Below, one piece after another: positions 1-11,513 of a DNA stretch of 64,000 nucleotides. The position numbers and the translations under genes are program-made. Source of the stretch: Ectopseudomonas composti (GTDB lineage: Bacteria > Pseudomonadota > Gammaproteobacteria > Pseudomonadales > Pseudomonadaceae); NCBI RefSeq assembly GCF_900115475.1, contig NZ_FOWP01000013.1, positions 62,001-126,000 on the forward strand. Reading direction: 5' to 3'. The notes beneath the pieces were generated by a model. It ran no database searches and was not told the origin of the DNA. It saw nothing but the letters and a program-made list of their open reading frames with translations. Numbering within the stretch: position 1 is the stretch's first letter; every line of letters starts with the position of its first letter.

Positions 1-826
1 TGCGCAGCAGGCGTGGCTGCTCGGCAACCGGACCGCCTAGCGCAACCACGCGCTCGACGAACAGCTGACCAGTGGTGAACAGTTTGCCCACTGCGATCAC
101 GTCCTGATAGCCGATCTGCCATACGCTTTTGCCGATGCTGACCGGATCGAGGAAGTGAATATGAGTACCCGGCAGGCCTGCCGGGTGCGGGCCTGCGAAG
201 GCTTCGCTGTGGACCTTGGCCAGTTTCTCGCCAGGCAGATTGGCGCCATCGGCCTTGCACAGGAAAATCTTGGCCAGGTTGCCGAGAACCTTGAGGCCGT
301 TTTCAAAATCAGCGGCATGTTCGCCGATGACCACTGCAGGATCAGCGGCAAGCGGATGCGTATCGACGGCAGTAACGAAGATCGAGCTGGCTACGGCGTC
401 CAGCGCCGGCACCTTGCTGAACGGACGCGTACGCAGCGCAGTCCAGAGGCCTGACTGCTGCAGATTCTCACGAACCTGCTCGTCGCTCAGCGCGTCGAGT
501 TGGTCGACCGAGTACTGGGCGAAGGTTTCCTGGTCGTCGCCATCGATATCGATGACCACGGACTGCAGAACACGCTTCTCGCCACGGTGAATGGCGCTGA
601 TCACGCCGGCAGCGGGGGCGGTATAGCGCACGCCGGGTGTTTTCTTGTCGGTAAACAGTAACTGACCGAGCTTGACCCGATCACCGACCTGCACTTCCAT
701 CGTCGGCTTCATCCCGTGATAGTCGAAGCCGATGACAGCGACACTACGTACGGGCCTGGCGGCCTCGATACGCTGTGTCGGCGCACCCGTTATGGGCAAA
801 TCAAGCCCATGCTTTAGTTTGATCAT
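1..826 (-). CDS. nqrA: Na+-translocating NADH:quinone reductase subunit A (partial)
   Basis: The reverse strand from an ATG at 826 reads MIKLKHGLDLPITGAP and continues open to the left window edge for 275 codons; full NqrA is about 445 residues, so the C-terminal part lies outside. NqrA is the peripheral cytoplasmic subunit of the Na+-NQR complex, which oxidises NADH, reduces ubiquinone and pumps sodium. The N-terminal sequence and the conserved run IGFDYHGMKPTMEVQVGD are typical of the family. It should be the first gene of an nqrABCDEF operon running leftwards. A possible Anr/FNR box lies about 220 bp upstream. Confidence 0.93.
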   Translation of the reverse strand, partial: MIKLKHGLDLPITGAPTQRIEAARPVRSVAVIGFDYHGMKPTMEVQVGDRVKLGQLLFTDKKTPGVRYTAPAAGVISAIHRGEKRVLQSVVIDIDGDDQETFAQYSVDQLDALSDEQVRENLQQSGLWTALRTRPFSKVPALDAVASSIFVTAVDTHPLAADPAVVIGEHAADFENGLKVLGNLAKIFLCKADGANLPGEKLAKVHSEAFAGPHPAGLPGTHIHFLDPVSIGKSVWQIGYQDVIAVGKLFTTGQLFVERVVALGGPVAEQPRLLR

Positions 827-1042
827 AGGTTTGCCTAACCACTGATTTAGAAAGCTTCTTATAGGACAGGCGGCGCTACCGAAGGTCTAATAGACCCGAC
901 CACACCGATACGATACGGGCGTGGAGGAAGGCGCCAAACCTGGGTAAAAAATCCGCTTGATTATAAAGACCCCCCCCGGCACTGACCACCCAAGCACTTG
1001 CTTTTTTTGGCTTTTCGGTAACAGGCCGCAACAAACTCGATG

Positions 1043-1056
1043 CTGATCCATATCAA
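1043..1056 (-). promoter_or_regulatory. Possible Anr/FNR box upstream of nqrA
   Basis: The reverse strand reads TTGATATGGATCAG, matching the FNR/Anr consensus TTGAT-N4-ATCAA at 9 of 10 fixed positions. It lies 217-230 bp upstream of the nqrA start and just downstream of the gap terminator. If used, it would link the sodium-pumping NADH dehydrogenase to oxygen supply. The rest of 827-1090 shows a run of eight C (plus strand, about 971-978) and no gene. The distance to nqrA is long, so this is a suggestion only. Confidence 0.3.
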
Positions 1057-1090
1057 CTCGCGCCCCTCCACCGGGCCAGTTTGCGCGCAT

Positions 1091-1123
1091 AAAAAAACGG
1101 GAGCCGAAGCTCCCGTTTTTTCT
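1091..1123 (-). terminator. Rho-independent terminator after gap
   Basis: A hairpin with arms ACGGGAGC / GCTCCCGT is flanked by A and T tracts on both sides, 15 bp after the stop of the GAPDH gene on the minus strand. The symmetric A/T flanks would let it work in either direction. Confidence 0.85.
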
Positions 1124-1137
1124 TGCAGCCCTGACGC

Positions 1138-2604
1138 TTAGCGCGGGAATGCCGGCGGGTTGACCCCAGCCATATCTTCCATCACGCGCACCACCTGGCA
1201 GCTGTAACCGAACTCGTTGTCGTACCAGACGTACAGCACGACGCGGTTATCGTTGGCGATAGTGGCTTCGGCATCGACCACACCGGCGTGGCGCGAACCG
1301 ACGAAGTCGGTCGAAACCACTTCCTGCGAGCTGACGAAGTCGATCTGCTTCTGCAGGTCCGAGTGCATGGCCATCTGGCGCAGGTACTCGTTGATCTCTT
1401 CGCGCGTGGTGGCCTTTTCCAGGTTCAGATTGAGGATGGCCATGGACACGTTCGGCGTCGGCACACGGATGGCATTGCCGGTCAGCTTGCCCTTGAGCAC
1501 TGGCAGCGCCTTGGCTGCAGCGGTAGCGGCGCCGGTTTCGGTGATGACCATGTTCAGCGCGGCACTACGACCACGACGACTGCCTTTATGGAAGTTGTCG
1601 ATCAGGTTCTGGTCGTTGGTGTACGAGTGAACGGTCTCGACGTGGCCGTTGACGATGCCGTACTGATCATTGACCGCCTTGAGCACCGGCACGATGGCGT
1701 TGGTGGTGCAGGACGCAGCGGAGATGATCTTGTCCTCAGCGGTGATTTCGCTGTGGTTGATGCCGTGCACGATGTTCTTCAGCGCGCCCTTGCCAGGTGC
1801 GGTGAGCACGACGCGGTCGACACCCGGGCAGGCCAGGTGCTGGCCCAGACCCTCGGCGTCACGCCATACGCCGGTGTTGTCCACCAACAGTGCGTTCTTG
1901 ATGCCGTACTGGGTGTAATCGACTTCCTTCGGGTCCTTGGCGTAGATCACCTGGATCAGGTTGCCGTTGGCCGTCAGGGTGTTGTTCTCTTCATCGATGG
2001 TGATGGTGCCGTTGAACTTGCCGTGCACCGAGTCACGACGCAGCAAGCTGGCACGCTTGACCAGATCGTTGCTCGCGCCCTTGCGCACGACGATGGCGCG
2101 CAGACGCAGGCCGTCACCGCCGCCGGTCTTCTCGATCAGGATGCGCGCCAGCAGGCGGCCGATACGGCCGAAACCGTAAAGGACCACGTCAGTGCCTTCA
2201 CGGCCAGAGCCGTTCTGCTTGCCGACCACATCGGCCAGCTCGTCCTTGACGAACTGCTCGACGCCACGGCCAGCGCCTTCGGCCTTGAACTTGGCAACCA
2301 GCTTGCCCAGGTCCACGGAAGCGGCGCCCAGCTTGAGCTCGCTCATGGCCTTGAGCATGGGGAAGGTGTCATGCACCGACAGCTCAGCTTCTTCAGCCAG
2401 GCGGTGACGGGCAAAACGGTGAGCCTTGAGGATGTCGATGACCGAACGGTTGATCAGGCCACGGCCGTAGATCGAGGTCACCACGTTGTTGTTGCGATAG
2501 AGCTGACCAATCAGCGGAATCATCGCTTCCGCGAGGGCTTCACGATCGATCCATTCACCGAGACACTGGTCGGGCTTCTGAGTCACGGGCAGTACCTTCC
2601 ACAT
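1138..2604 (-). CDS. gap: Glyceraldehyde-3-phosphate dehydrogenase, extended type
   Basis: The 488-residue protein oxidises glyceraldehyde-3-phosphate to 1,3-bisphosphoglycerate, or runs in reverse. The Rossmann glycine motif GFGRIGR is at residues 144-150 and the catalytic Cys is in SAASCTTNA at about residue 299. Ordinary GAPDH is near 335 residues; this one has an N-terminal extension of about 135 residues (starting MWKVLPVTQKPDQCLGEW), as in the PA3001 type of Pseudomonas. An internal GTG at codon 7 is an alternative start. It is divergent from mfd and ends in a strong terminator. The extension and the presence of other Gap paralogues in the genus suggest a gluconeogenic or special role, which is inferred only. 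Confidence 0.93.
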   Translation of the reverse strand: MWKVLPVTQKPDQCLGEWIDREALAEAMIPLIGQLYRNNNVVTSIYGRGLINRSVIDILKAHRFARHRLAEEAELSVHDTFPMLKAMSELKLGAASVDLGKLVAKFKAEGAGRGVEQFVKDELADVVGKQNGSGREGTDVVLYGFGRIGRLLARILIEKTGGGDGLRLRAIVVRKGASNDLVKRASLLRRDSVHGKFNGTITIDEENNTLTANGNLIQVIYAKDPKEVDYTQYGIKNALLVDNTGVWRDAEGLGQHLACPGVDRVVLTAPGKGALKNIVHGINHSEITAEDKIISAASCTTNAIVPVLKAVNDQYGIVNGHVETVHSYTNDQNLIDNFHKGSRRGRSAALNMVITETGAATAAAKALPVLKGKLTGNAIRVPTPNVSMAILNLNLEKATTREEINEYLRQMAMHSDLQKQIDFVSSQEVVSTDFVGSRHAGVVDAEATIANDNRVVLYVWYDNEFGYSCQVVRVMEDMAGVNPPAFPR

Positions 2605-2673
2605 GTAGGGGCTGAAAAAAGGGGCTACATTATGACGGCGAGCGAGAGCATGAGCAATGCGCGCCTGTCGCGA

Positions 2674-2703
2674 CTGACATTGACCAGCAAGCCCCGCTAC
2701 AAT
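2674..2703 (+). promoter_or_regulatory. Candidate sigma-70 promoter of mfd
   Basis: CTGACA (2674-2679) and TACAAT (2698-2703) are separated by 18 bp, each one mismatch from the sigma-70 consensus. Transcription would start near 2710, about 25 nt before the GTG of mfd. Confidence 0.45.
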
Positions 2704-2735
2704 TCCGGGCCTTTCGTCATGATCGTGAGCCGCCC

Positions 2736-6173
<3,438 letters not shown>

Positions 6174-6184
6174 AGGATTCTCAA

Positions 6185-6706
6185 ATGCGCCCATTGCACC
6201 TGATCGCCCTGCTGCTCTGTCTGCTCGCACCGAACGCCTTCGCCGAACGCCTCTACCAGGTGGAGTTGCTGGTGTTCCGCCAGGCCGGTGACGCGGTGAT
6301 CGCACCGAAAATCGCCCCCGACGATTGGGCTGGCACTGCACTGCCGATCGCCGGCAGCGAGCGCCCCACCAACCTCGACAGCGAAGCGGCCAAGCTCAAT
6401 CCAGGCAATGGTTACCAAGTCCTGCTGCACAAGGCCTGGAGCCAGACGCTGAGCACATCGCCGAGCCGCGTCGCGGTCAACAGTGGCGAGGCGCACCTCG
6501 GTCACTACCCGGTCGAAGGTACCCTCACCTTCACCCAGGATCGCTTCGCCGATCTGGACCTGGAACTATGGATCAACCGCTTCAGCGCCGATGGCCTGCT
6601 GGAAAGCAGCGAGCACATGAAAGTCGCCCAGCGCCTGAAGGACAACAGCCTGACCTACCTCGATCACGGCAGCCTCGGCGCGCTGGTGCGCATCAGCCCG
6701 CTGTGA
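6185..6706 (+). CDS. csiV: CsiV-family periplasmic protein
   Basis: This 173-residue protein begins with a signal peptide (hydrophobic LIALLLCLLAPNAFA, cleavage expected after residue 20). The mature part fits the CsiV family: a start of ERLYQVELLVFRQ and a C-terminal DHGSLGALVRISPL. CsiV in Vibrio binds peptidoglycan and supports activation of stress responses by D-amino acids; whether that holds here is unknown. It lies 11 bp after mfd (PA3003 position) and ends at a terminator. Confidence 0.8.
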   Translation: MRPLHLIALLLCLLAPNAFAERLYQVELLVFRQAGDAVIAPKIAPDDWAGTALPIAGSERPTNLDSEAAKLNPGNGYQVLLHKAWSQTLSTSPSRVAVNSGEAHLGHYPVEGTLTFTQDRFADLDLELWINRFSADGLLESSEHMKVAQRLKDNSLTYLDHGSLGALVRISPL

Positions 6707-6716
6707 ACGGGTAACG

Positions 6717-6744
6717 AAAAGGGCCGCTAAGCGGCCCTTCTTAT
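6717..6744. terminator. Bidirectional terminator between csiV and mtnP
   Basis: The hairpin AAGGGCCGC-TAA-GCGGCCCTT lies between the convergent csiV and MTI phosphorylase genes. It has A residues on one side and a T-rich tract on the other, so it can serve both. Confidence 0.85.
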
Positions 6745-6757
6745 TTGCCAAGAGAAA

Positions 6758-7495
6758 CTAGTCACTCAGCACGCGCGCCAATACTGCCTTGATCGTGCCC
6801 ATGCCCTGCTCCAGCACCCGCTCGATTTCAGCCATGGTGATCAGGCCACTGGTTTTGCCCGCCGCCGGATTCACCACCAAGGCCAAACAGGCATAAGGCA
6901 ACGCCAGCTCGCGCGCCAACGCCGCCTCGGGCATTGCGGTCATGCCGACCAGATCGCAGCCGTCGCGCTCCATCCGCACGATTTCCGCCGCCGTTTCCAG
7001 GCGCGGCCCCTGTGTGCAGCCGTACACGCCATGACCGCTGAAGGCGGCGCCTTCGGCACGCAGTGCGCCAATCAGGCGCTCACGCAAGGCGTCGTCATAG
7101 GGGTGACTGAAATCCACGTGCGTCACATGATCCAGCTCACCCTCAAAGAAGGTATGCGCACGACCGGCGGTGTAGTCGATGAGCTGATGCGGCACGCAGA
7201 AATGACCGGCGCCCATTGCCGCATGAATGCCACCCACGGCATTGACCGCAACAATCTCGCGCGCCCCTGCATGCTTCAGCGCCCACAGATTGGCGCGGTA
7301 GTTGATCTGATGCGGGGCAATCCGATGCGGTTGGCCATGGCGCGCCAGAAACAACACCTCGCGCCCGCCGTACTCGCCTCGCAGGATATCGGCCGAGGGT
7401 GCACCGTAGGGCGTATCCAGTGTCAGCACCTGACGAATCACCAGGCCTTCGAGCTGCGTCAGGCCAGTGCCACCGATGATTGCATAAACGGTCAT
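6758..7495 (-). CDS. mtnP: S-methyl-5'-thioinosine phosphorylase (MTIP)
   Basis: The 245-residue protein is a member of the MtnP / purine nucleoside phosphorylase family 2. The phosphate-binding glycine loop IIGGTGLTQLEG is at the very N-terminus, and the base/ribose region has NAVGGIHAAM and LVGMTAMPEAALARE. In P. aeruginosa the orthologue (PA3004) prefers methylthioinosine, made from methylthioadenosine by a deaminase, so it salvages the purine and the methylthioribose of polyamine and quorum-signal synthesis. It lies 9 bp downstream of nagZ on the same strand and is probably in its operon. Confidence 0.9.
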   Translation of the reverse strand: MTVYAIIGGTGLTQLEGLVIRQVLTLDTPYGAPSADILRGEYGGREVLFLARHGQPHRIAPHQINYRANLWALKHAGAREIVAVNAVGGIHAAMGAGHFCVPHQLIDYTAGRAHTFFEGELDHVTHVDFSHPYDDALRERLIGALRAEGAAFSGHGVYGCTQGPRLETAAEIVRMERDGCDLVGMTAMPEAALARELALPYACLALVVNPAAGKTSGLITMAEIERVLEQGMGTIKAVLARVLSD

Positions 7496-7504
7496 GTTGA
7501 ACCC

Positions 7505-8503
7505 TCAATCGAGCAGATGCGCCGCTCTTAGCGCTGCGGTGGCCGCCGACCAACGTGGCGCATGGTGATAATCGGTACAGGCATGACCACGCCCGCGCAT
7601 GCGCTGCAGACGCTCGGCCGGCTTGACCTGCAAACGTTGCAGCGTGCTCAGGGCCAGCTCGGCGGAGCCACGATCATTGCACACCAAACCCATGTCGCAG
7701 CCCGCAGTGAGCGCCGCTTCGATACGCTTGCCGGCATCGCCGACCACGTGCGCACCAGCCATGGACAGGTCATCACTGAAGATCACACCATCGAAGCCCA
7801 GCTCGCCACGCAGGATGTCCTGCAGCCAGCGACGGGAGAATCCCGCCGGCTGCTCATCGACCTGCGAATAGATGACGTGCGCCGGCATTACCGCGTCGAG
7901 CTCGCCAGCAAGGCGCTTGAACGGCTGCATATCGCAGGCGCGGATATCATCGAGGCTGCGCTCGTCGACCGGGATGGCCACGTGAGAATCTGCCTCAGCC
8001 CAACCATGCCCAGGGAAGTGCTTGCCGGTCGCGGCCATACCCGCCTGATGCATGCCACGAATGAAAGCGGCAGCCAGCGTGGTCGCGCGCTGCGGATCAC
8101 CCTCGAAGGCGCGACTGCCGACCACCGCACTGCGCTGGTGATCGAGGTCGAGCACCGGGGCGAAGCTGAGATCCAAACCAACCGCCAGCACCTCGGTCGC
8201 CATCAGCCAGCCGCAATGCTCGGCCAGTACCTCGGCGTTATCGTTATCGGCAATCGCGCGCATCGCCGGCAAACGCACAAAGCCCTGACGTAGGCGCTGC
8301 ACGCGGCCACCTTCCTGGTCCACGGCCAACAGCAGGTCCGGGCGCACGGCACGAATGCTCTGAGACAACTCGCGCACCTGGCGCGGCGATTCGATGTTGC
8401 GAGCGAAAATGATCAGGCCGCCCACCTCGGGCTGACGCAGCATCTGGCGGTCCTCGGCGGTCAGCCAGGTGCCAGCGATATCCATCATCAAAGAGCCTTG
8501 CAT
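7505..8503 (-). CDS. nagZ: Beta-N-acetylglucosaminidase NagZ
   Basis: The 332-residue cytoplasmic glycoside hydrolase family 3 enzyme removes GlcNAc from anhydro-muropeptides during peptidoglycan recycling and so controls the AmpR inducer for AmpC. The start is taken at MQGSLMMDIAG (8503), as in other Pseudomonas, rather than an upstream ATG at 8542 that would overlap the next gene. The catalytic loop KHFPGHG is at residues 161-167 with a following His at 174, and the nucleophile Asp is in FSDDLSM near 244. It is flanked by an L,D-transpeptidase gene upstream (11-bp gap) and mtnP downstream. Confidence 0.96.
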   Translation of the reverse strand: MQGSLMMDIAGTWLTAEDRQMLRQPEVGGLIIFARNIESPRQVRELSQSIRAVRPDLLLAVDQEGGRVQRLRQGFVRLPAMRAIADNDNAEVLAEHCGWLMATEVLAVGLDLSFAPVLDLDHQRSAVVGSRAFEGDPQRATTLAAAFIRGMHQAGMAATGKHFPGHGWAEADSHVAIPVDERSLDDIRACDMQPFKRLAGELDAVMPAHVIYSQVDEQPAGFSRRWLQDILRGELGFDGVIFSDDLSMAGAHVVGDAGKRIEAALTAGCDMGLVCNDRGSAELALSTLQRLQVKPAERLQRMRGRGHACTDYHHAPRWSAATAALRAAHLLD

Positions 8504-8514
8504 AAACCTATTCC

Positions 8515-9042
8515 TTACGTGAAATCTTGGCCTGCGCCCCACTGCGGGCAGGATGCTTCGTCGATGCGCACCCTGCAGTGCAGCGGCACGCGATCGAAAA
8601 GCGCCAGCATGTCGGCGTTACGCAAACGGATGCAGCCATGGGACAACGGCTCACCCATGGGTTCCGTGTCCGGGGTGCCATGCAGATAGATGTAGCGACG
8701 GAAGGTATCGACCTCGCCCAGGCGATTGCGCCCCGGCTCGAGACCGCTCAACCAAAGAATGCGAGTAAGAATCCAGTCACGGCCGGGAAACTGCTGATGC
8801 AGCTGCGGCGACCACACTTCACCTGTCCAGCGACGACCGCGCAGCACGGCTGCCAAAGGCAAACCGGCGCCGATCTTCGCGCGTACCTGATGCAGCCCGC
8901 GCGGCGTACAGCCAGAGCCATTGCGCTCGCCGACGCCGTTGCGTGCGGTAGAGACGGACAAACGCACCGTCAGTTGCCCGGCACTGAAGCCATAGAGCAT
9001 CTGATCGGCAATGGAGATGTGGAGTAAATCGAGATCGGGCAT
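8515..9042 (-). CDS. L,D-transpeptidase (YkuD) without signal peptide
   Basis: The 175-residue protein carries the YkuD active-site signature: His121 in YLHGTPD and SHGCIRLRN at 134-142 with catalytic Cys137. L,D-transpeptidases act on tetrapeptide stems, cutting before the fourth residue. The N-terminus (MPDLDLLHISIADQ) has no hydrophobic signal peptide, lipobox or LysM domain, so the enzyme appears cytoplasmic. It lies directly upstream of nagZ, the cytoplasmic muropeptide hydrolase, which points to a role in peptidoglycan recycling (exchange or removal of the terminal D-Ala) rather than 3-3 cross-linking; that part is inferred. Confidence 0.9.
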   Translation of the reverse strand: MPDLDLLHISIADQMLYGFSAGQLTVRLSVSTARNGVGERNGSGCTPRGLHQVRAKIGAGLPLAAVLRGRRWTGEVWSPQLHQQFPGRDWILTRILWLSGLEPGRNRLGEVDTFRRYIYLHGTPDTEPMGEPLSHGCIRLRNADMLALFDRVPLHCRVRIDEASCPQWGAGQDFT

Positions 9043-9091
9043 GGGCCGCTAGCTTAGCCGAAGGGCGAAGCCACGCCCACCGCCTGCCGGG

Positions 9092-9799
9092 TCAAACCTT
9101 AGGGGCGGCGCTTGGCGTCTTGGTTCGCGGCTTGAGTTGCGCGCCGGCCAGTGCCGGATCGTTGACCCCGGTTTCCGAGCGCATTCCGGCGGCGAGGAAT
9201 GGCACCATCATGCGCATCACCTGCTCGATCGAGGTGTTGACGCCGAAATCGGTCTCGGCCATCGCCCGCAGGGCCTTGATGCCGGACATGCTGAACGCCG
9301 CAGCGCCAAGCATGAAGTGCACACGCCAGAACAGTTCAAGCGGCGGAATACGCGGCGCAGCTTCGTGCACCAGCAGCATGTAACGGCGAAATACCTTGCC
9401 GTAGACCTCTTCCAGATATTTGCGCAGGTGCCCCTGGCTCTGGCTGAAGGCCAGACCGAGCAGACGCATGAAGATGGACAGGTCGTTACCGCTACGGGGT
9501 TTCACTGCCAGGGCCTGCTCGACCAGAAGCTCGAGCAGCTCCTCCAGGGAAACCTGGGTTTCGGACTTGGCCTGGCGACGATCGAGTTCTTTTTCCAGGC
9601 TGGCGCAGAATGGCCCGAGGAAACGCGAGAAGACTGCCTGGATCAGCGCCTTCTTCGAACCGAAGTGATAGTTGACGGCAGCCAGGTTGACCCCGGCCTT
9701 GCTGGTGATAAGGCGCAGCGACGTTTCGGCAAAGCCTTTTTCCGCGAACAGCTGCTCCGCAGCATCGAGAATGCGTTCAACGGTTTCCGACTGAGCCAT
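9092..9799 (-). CDS. psrA: TetR-family regulator PsrA
   Basis: The 235-residue TetR repressor has an N-terminal helix-turn-helix (about residues 5-52, with SLRLITSKAGVNLAAVNYHF) and a long C-terminal ligand domain. The N-terminus and the neighbourhood (nagZ on one side, lexA on the other) fit PsrA, the long-chain-fatty-acid-responsive regulator of beta-oxidation genes and rpoS in Pseudomonas. Two palindromes of PsrA type lie immediately upstream, which indicates autoregulation. fadBA, a known kind of PsrA target, is about 6 kb away. Confidence 0.95.
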   Translation of the reverse strand: MAQSETVERILDAAEQLFAEKGFAETSLRLITSKAGVNLAAVNYHFGSKKALIQAVFSRFLGPFCASLEKELDRRQAKSETQVSLEELLELLVEQALAVKPRSGNDLSIFMRLLGLAFSQSQGHLRKYLEEVYGKVFRRYMLLVHEAAPRIPPLELFWRVHFMLGAAAFSMSGIKALRAMAETDFGVNTSIEQVMRMMVPFLAAGMRSETGVNDPALAGAQLKPRTKTPSAAPKV

Positions 9800-9813
9800 G
9801 AGTTATCACCTGA

Positions 9814-9840
9814 CAAACACTTGTTTGAAACATACGTTTC
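9814..9840. promoter_or_regulatory. Two abutting PsrA operators
   Basis: CAAACACTTGTTTG (9814-9827) and GAAACATACGTTTC (9827-9840) both fit the known PsrA motif (C/G)AAAC-N2-4-GTTT(G/C). They share one base and sit 15-41 bp upstream of the psrA ATG, placed to block its promoter. Autorepression by PsrA is established in Pseudomonas; the double site is read directly from the sequence. Confidence 0.8.
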
Positions 9841-9983
9841 AGCCTACTGAATTGTCAAGCCGCATGAGCCGTCTTTTGGCCGGCCGGTCACAGCTTACAA
9901 CAAGCAAAGACGCAGATTACTCGGCATGGGTAACAAGCCGAACGGCACGCACCTGAAAAATGGTCGTTGCCAAGCCTTACTTA

Positions 9984-9999
9984 CTGTATATAATCCCAG
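9984..9999 (+). promoter_or_regulatory. LexA box 1 (lexA-sulA promoter)
   Basis: CTGTATATAATCCCAG is one base off the LexA consensus CTGT-N8-ACAG. It is the distal of two boxes in front of lexA, 3 bp from the second. Confidence 0.8.
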
Positions 10000-10002
10000 T
10001 CA

Positions 10003-10018
10003 CTGTATAAAAAGACAG
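10003..10018 (+). promoter_or_regulatory. LexA box 2 (lexA-sulA promoter)
   Basis: CTGTATAAAAAGACAG matches CTGT-N8-ACAG at all fixed positions and ends 9 bp before the lexA ATG. The tandem pair is the usual arrangement for LexA autoregulation. Confidence 0.92.
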
Positions 10019-10027
10019 AGCCCAGCC

Positions 10028-10642
10028 ATGTTGAAACTGACGCCACGCCAAGCCGAGATTCTCGCCTTCATCAAACGCTGCCTGGAAGACAACGGCTACC
10101 CACCCACCCGCGCGGAAATCGCTCAGGAGCTGGGGTTCAAATCGCCCAACGCAGCAGAAGAACATCTCAAGGCCCTTGCACGCAAGGGTGCTATCGAAAT
10201 GACCCCTGGCGCTTCACGAGGTATCCGTATTCCCGGTTTCGAAGCAGGCGCCGCGAACGAGGATGAAGGCCTCCCGGTCATCGGTCGTGTCGCCGCCGGC
10301 GCACCGATCCTCGCCCAGCAACATATCGAGGAATCCTGCCAGATCAACCCGGCATTCTTTCAGCCCAAAGCCGACTACCTGCTGCGTGTAAGCGGCATGA
10401 GCATGAAGGACATCGGCATCTTCGATGGCGATCTGTTGGCCGTACATACGACGCGCGAAGCGCGCAACGGCCAGATTGTCGTCGCCCGCATCGACGATGA
10501 AGTGACGGTTAAGCGCTTCAAGCGCGAAGGCAACAAGGTCTGGCTGATTGCCGAGAATCCTGAATTCGCACCGATCGAAGTGGACCTGGAGCACCAGGAT
10601 CTGGTTATCGAAGGTTTGAGCGTCGGTGTAATCCGCCGCTGA
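10028..10642 (+). CDS. lexA: SOS repressor LexA
   Basis: The 204-residue repressor has an N-terminal winged helix-turn-helix (1-70) and a C-terminal S24 autopeptidase domain. The RecA-stimulated cleavage site is Ala90-Gly91 (GRVAAGAP), with the catalytic dyad Ser125 (SGMSM) and Lys162 (VTVKRF). The start is placed at ATG 10028, giving the family N-terminus MLKLTPRQAEIL; an upstream ATG at 9926 would put the LexA boxes inside the gene. It is autoregulated through two boxes and forms an operon with sulA, 9 bp downstream. Confidence 0.98.
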   Translation: MLKLTPRQAEILAFIKRCLEDNGYPPTRAEIAQELGFKSPNAAEEHLKALARKGAIEMTPGASRGIRIPGFEAGAANEDEGLPVIGRVAAGAPILAQQHIEESCQINPAFFQPKADYLLRVSGMSMKDIGIFDGDLLAVHTTREARNGQIVVARIDDEVTVKRFKREGNKVWLIAENPEFAPIEVDLEHQDLVIEGLSVGVIRR

Positions 10643-10651
10643 GGAGACACC

Positions 10652-11125
10652 ATGTACGTGCAGCAGTCGTTCGAGCGCCCACAACTTCCCCTTTTCGACG
10701 CGTTCCTTGGCCGAACGCCGAGTAAGCCACTGGTCGTGACCGATGACATCTCTCGCAGCGAGGATGATCAGGCGTTCAGCGAATTGGCTCTACGTGGCGC
10801 CGCCGGCCACTGCCTACACTTGCTGGCGCCGATTCTGCGCGAACTGAGCCAGAATCAGGATGCACGCTGGCTGACTCTGGTAGCACCACCGGCCAGCCTC
10901 ACGCAAAGCTGGCTGCGTGATGCCGGGCTGAACCGTGAACGCATTCTGCTGCTGCACCCGCGACAAGGACAAAGCGCTTTGGAACTGGCTGAAGAAGCAC
11001 TCAAACTGGGGCGCAGCCACACCGTTATCAGTTGGTTACACCCGGTCGAGTGCAGCACTCGTCAACGTCTTGCACAGGCTGCCAATGCGGGTAGCGCACA
11101 GAGCTTGAACATCAGCCTGGGCTGA
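10652..11125 (+). CDS. sulA: SOS cell-division inhibitor SulA
   Basis: The 157-residue protein inhibits FtsZ polymerisation during the SOS response. Recognisable features are the central region AAGHCLHLLAPILRELSQ...WLTLVAPPASLTQSWLRDAG and the C-terminal SHTVISWLHPVE, typical of Pseudomonas SulA. A strong GAGGAG site precedes the ATG. It is the second gene of the LexA-controlled lexA-sulA operon and is followed by a large terminator hairpin. Confidence 0.95.
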   Translation: MYVQQSFERPQLPLFDAFLGRTPSKPLVVTDDISRSEDDQAFSELALRGAAGHCLHLLAPILRELSQNQDARWLTLVAPPASLTQSWLRDAGLNRERILLLHPRQGQSALELAEEALKLGRSHTVISWLHPVECSTRQRLAQAANAGSAQSLNISLG

Positions 11126-11144
11126 CCTGTTCACAGCGCACCGC

Positions 11145-11183
11145 AAACGAAAACGGGGCTCCATTGGAGCCCCGTTTTCGTTG
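11145..11183. terminator. Terminator after sulA
   Basis: AACGAAAACGGGGCTCC and GGAGCCCCGTTTTCGTT form a 17-bp perfect stem around ATT. It lies between the convergent sulA and 78-aa genes and can stop transcription from both sides. Confidence 0.9.
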
Positions 11184-11196
11184 ATCCGTAGCGACT

Positions 11197-11433
11197 TCAG
11201 TGCAGGACACGCGGCCCCTCTTCTTCGCTACTGAAATCTCCTTCGGCCATTCGGCCGGCCATCTGCACCCCGACGTTGAGCATGGCCTTGGCCACTTCAA
11301 TGTGCTGCCCCTGCAGGAAAGCCTTGGCGTCAGCGGAGAAATCCAGGGTCACCAGCGCCTCTTCATCCTCTGCACGACGCAGGGCAATACGCCCATCGGG
11401 CAATTCGACGATTTCCAGAAAGGATGTAGGCAT
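11197..11433 (-). CDS. Conserved hypothetical protein (PA3009-like)
   Basis: A 78-residue acidic protein of unknown function, starting MPTSFLEIVELPDGRIALRR and ending EEEGPRVLH. It has no signal peptide or membrane segment. The place between sulA and topA and the length match the conserved small protein PA3009 of P. aeruginosa, which supports it as real. The gap to the next upstream gene on the same strand is 80 bp. Confidence 0.75.
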   Translation of the reverse strand: MPTSFLEIVELPDGRIALRRAEDEEALVTLDFSADAKAFLQGQHIEVAKAMLNVGVQMAGRMAEGDFSSEEEGPRVLH

Positions 11434-11513
11434 GGCTCAGTCTCTGTGCAAAAACACGACATTGTAACAGCCAGCCGGGGTCATCCCCAGCCCACTGGTC
11501 CAGTTAAACCCGA

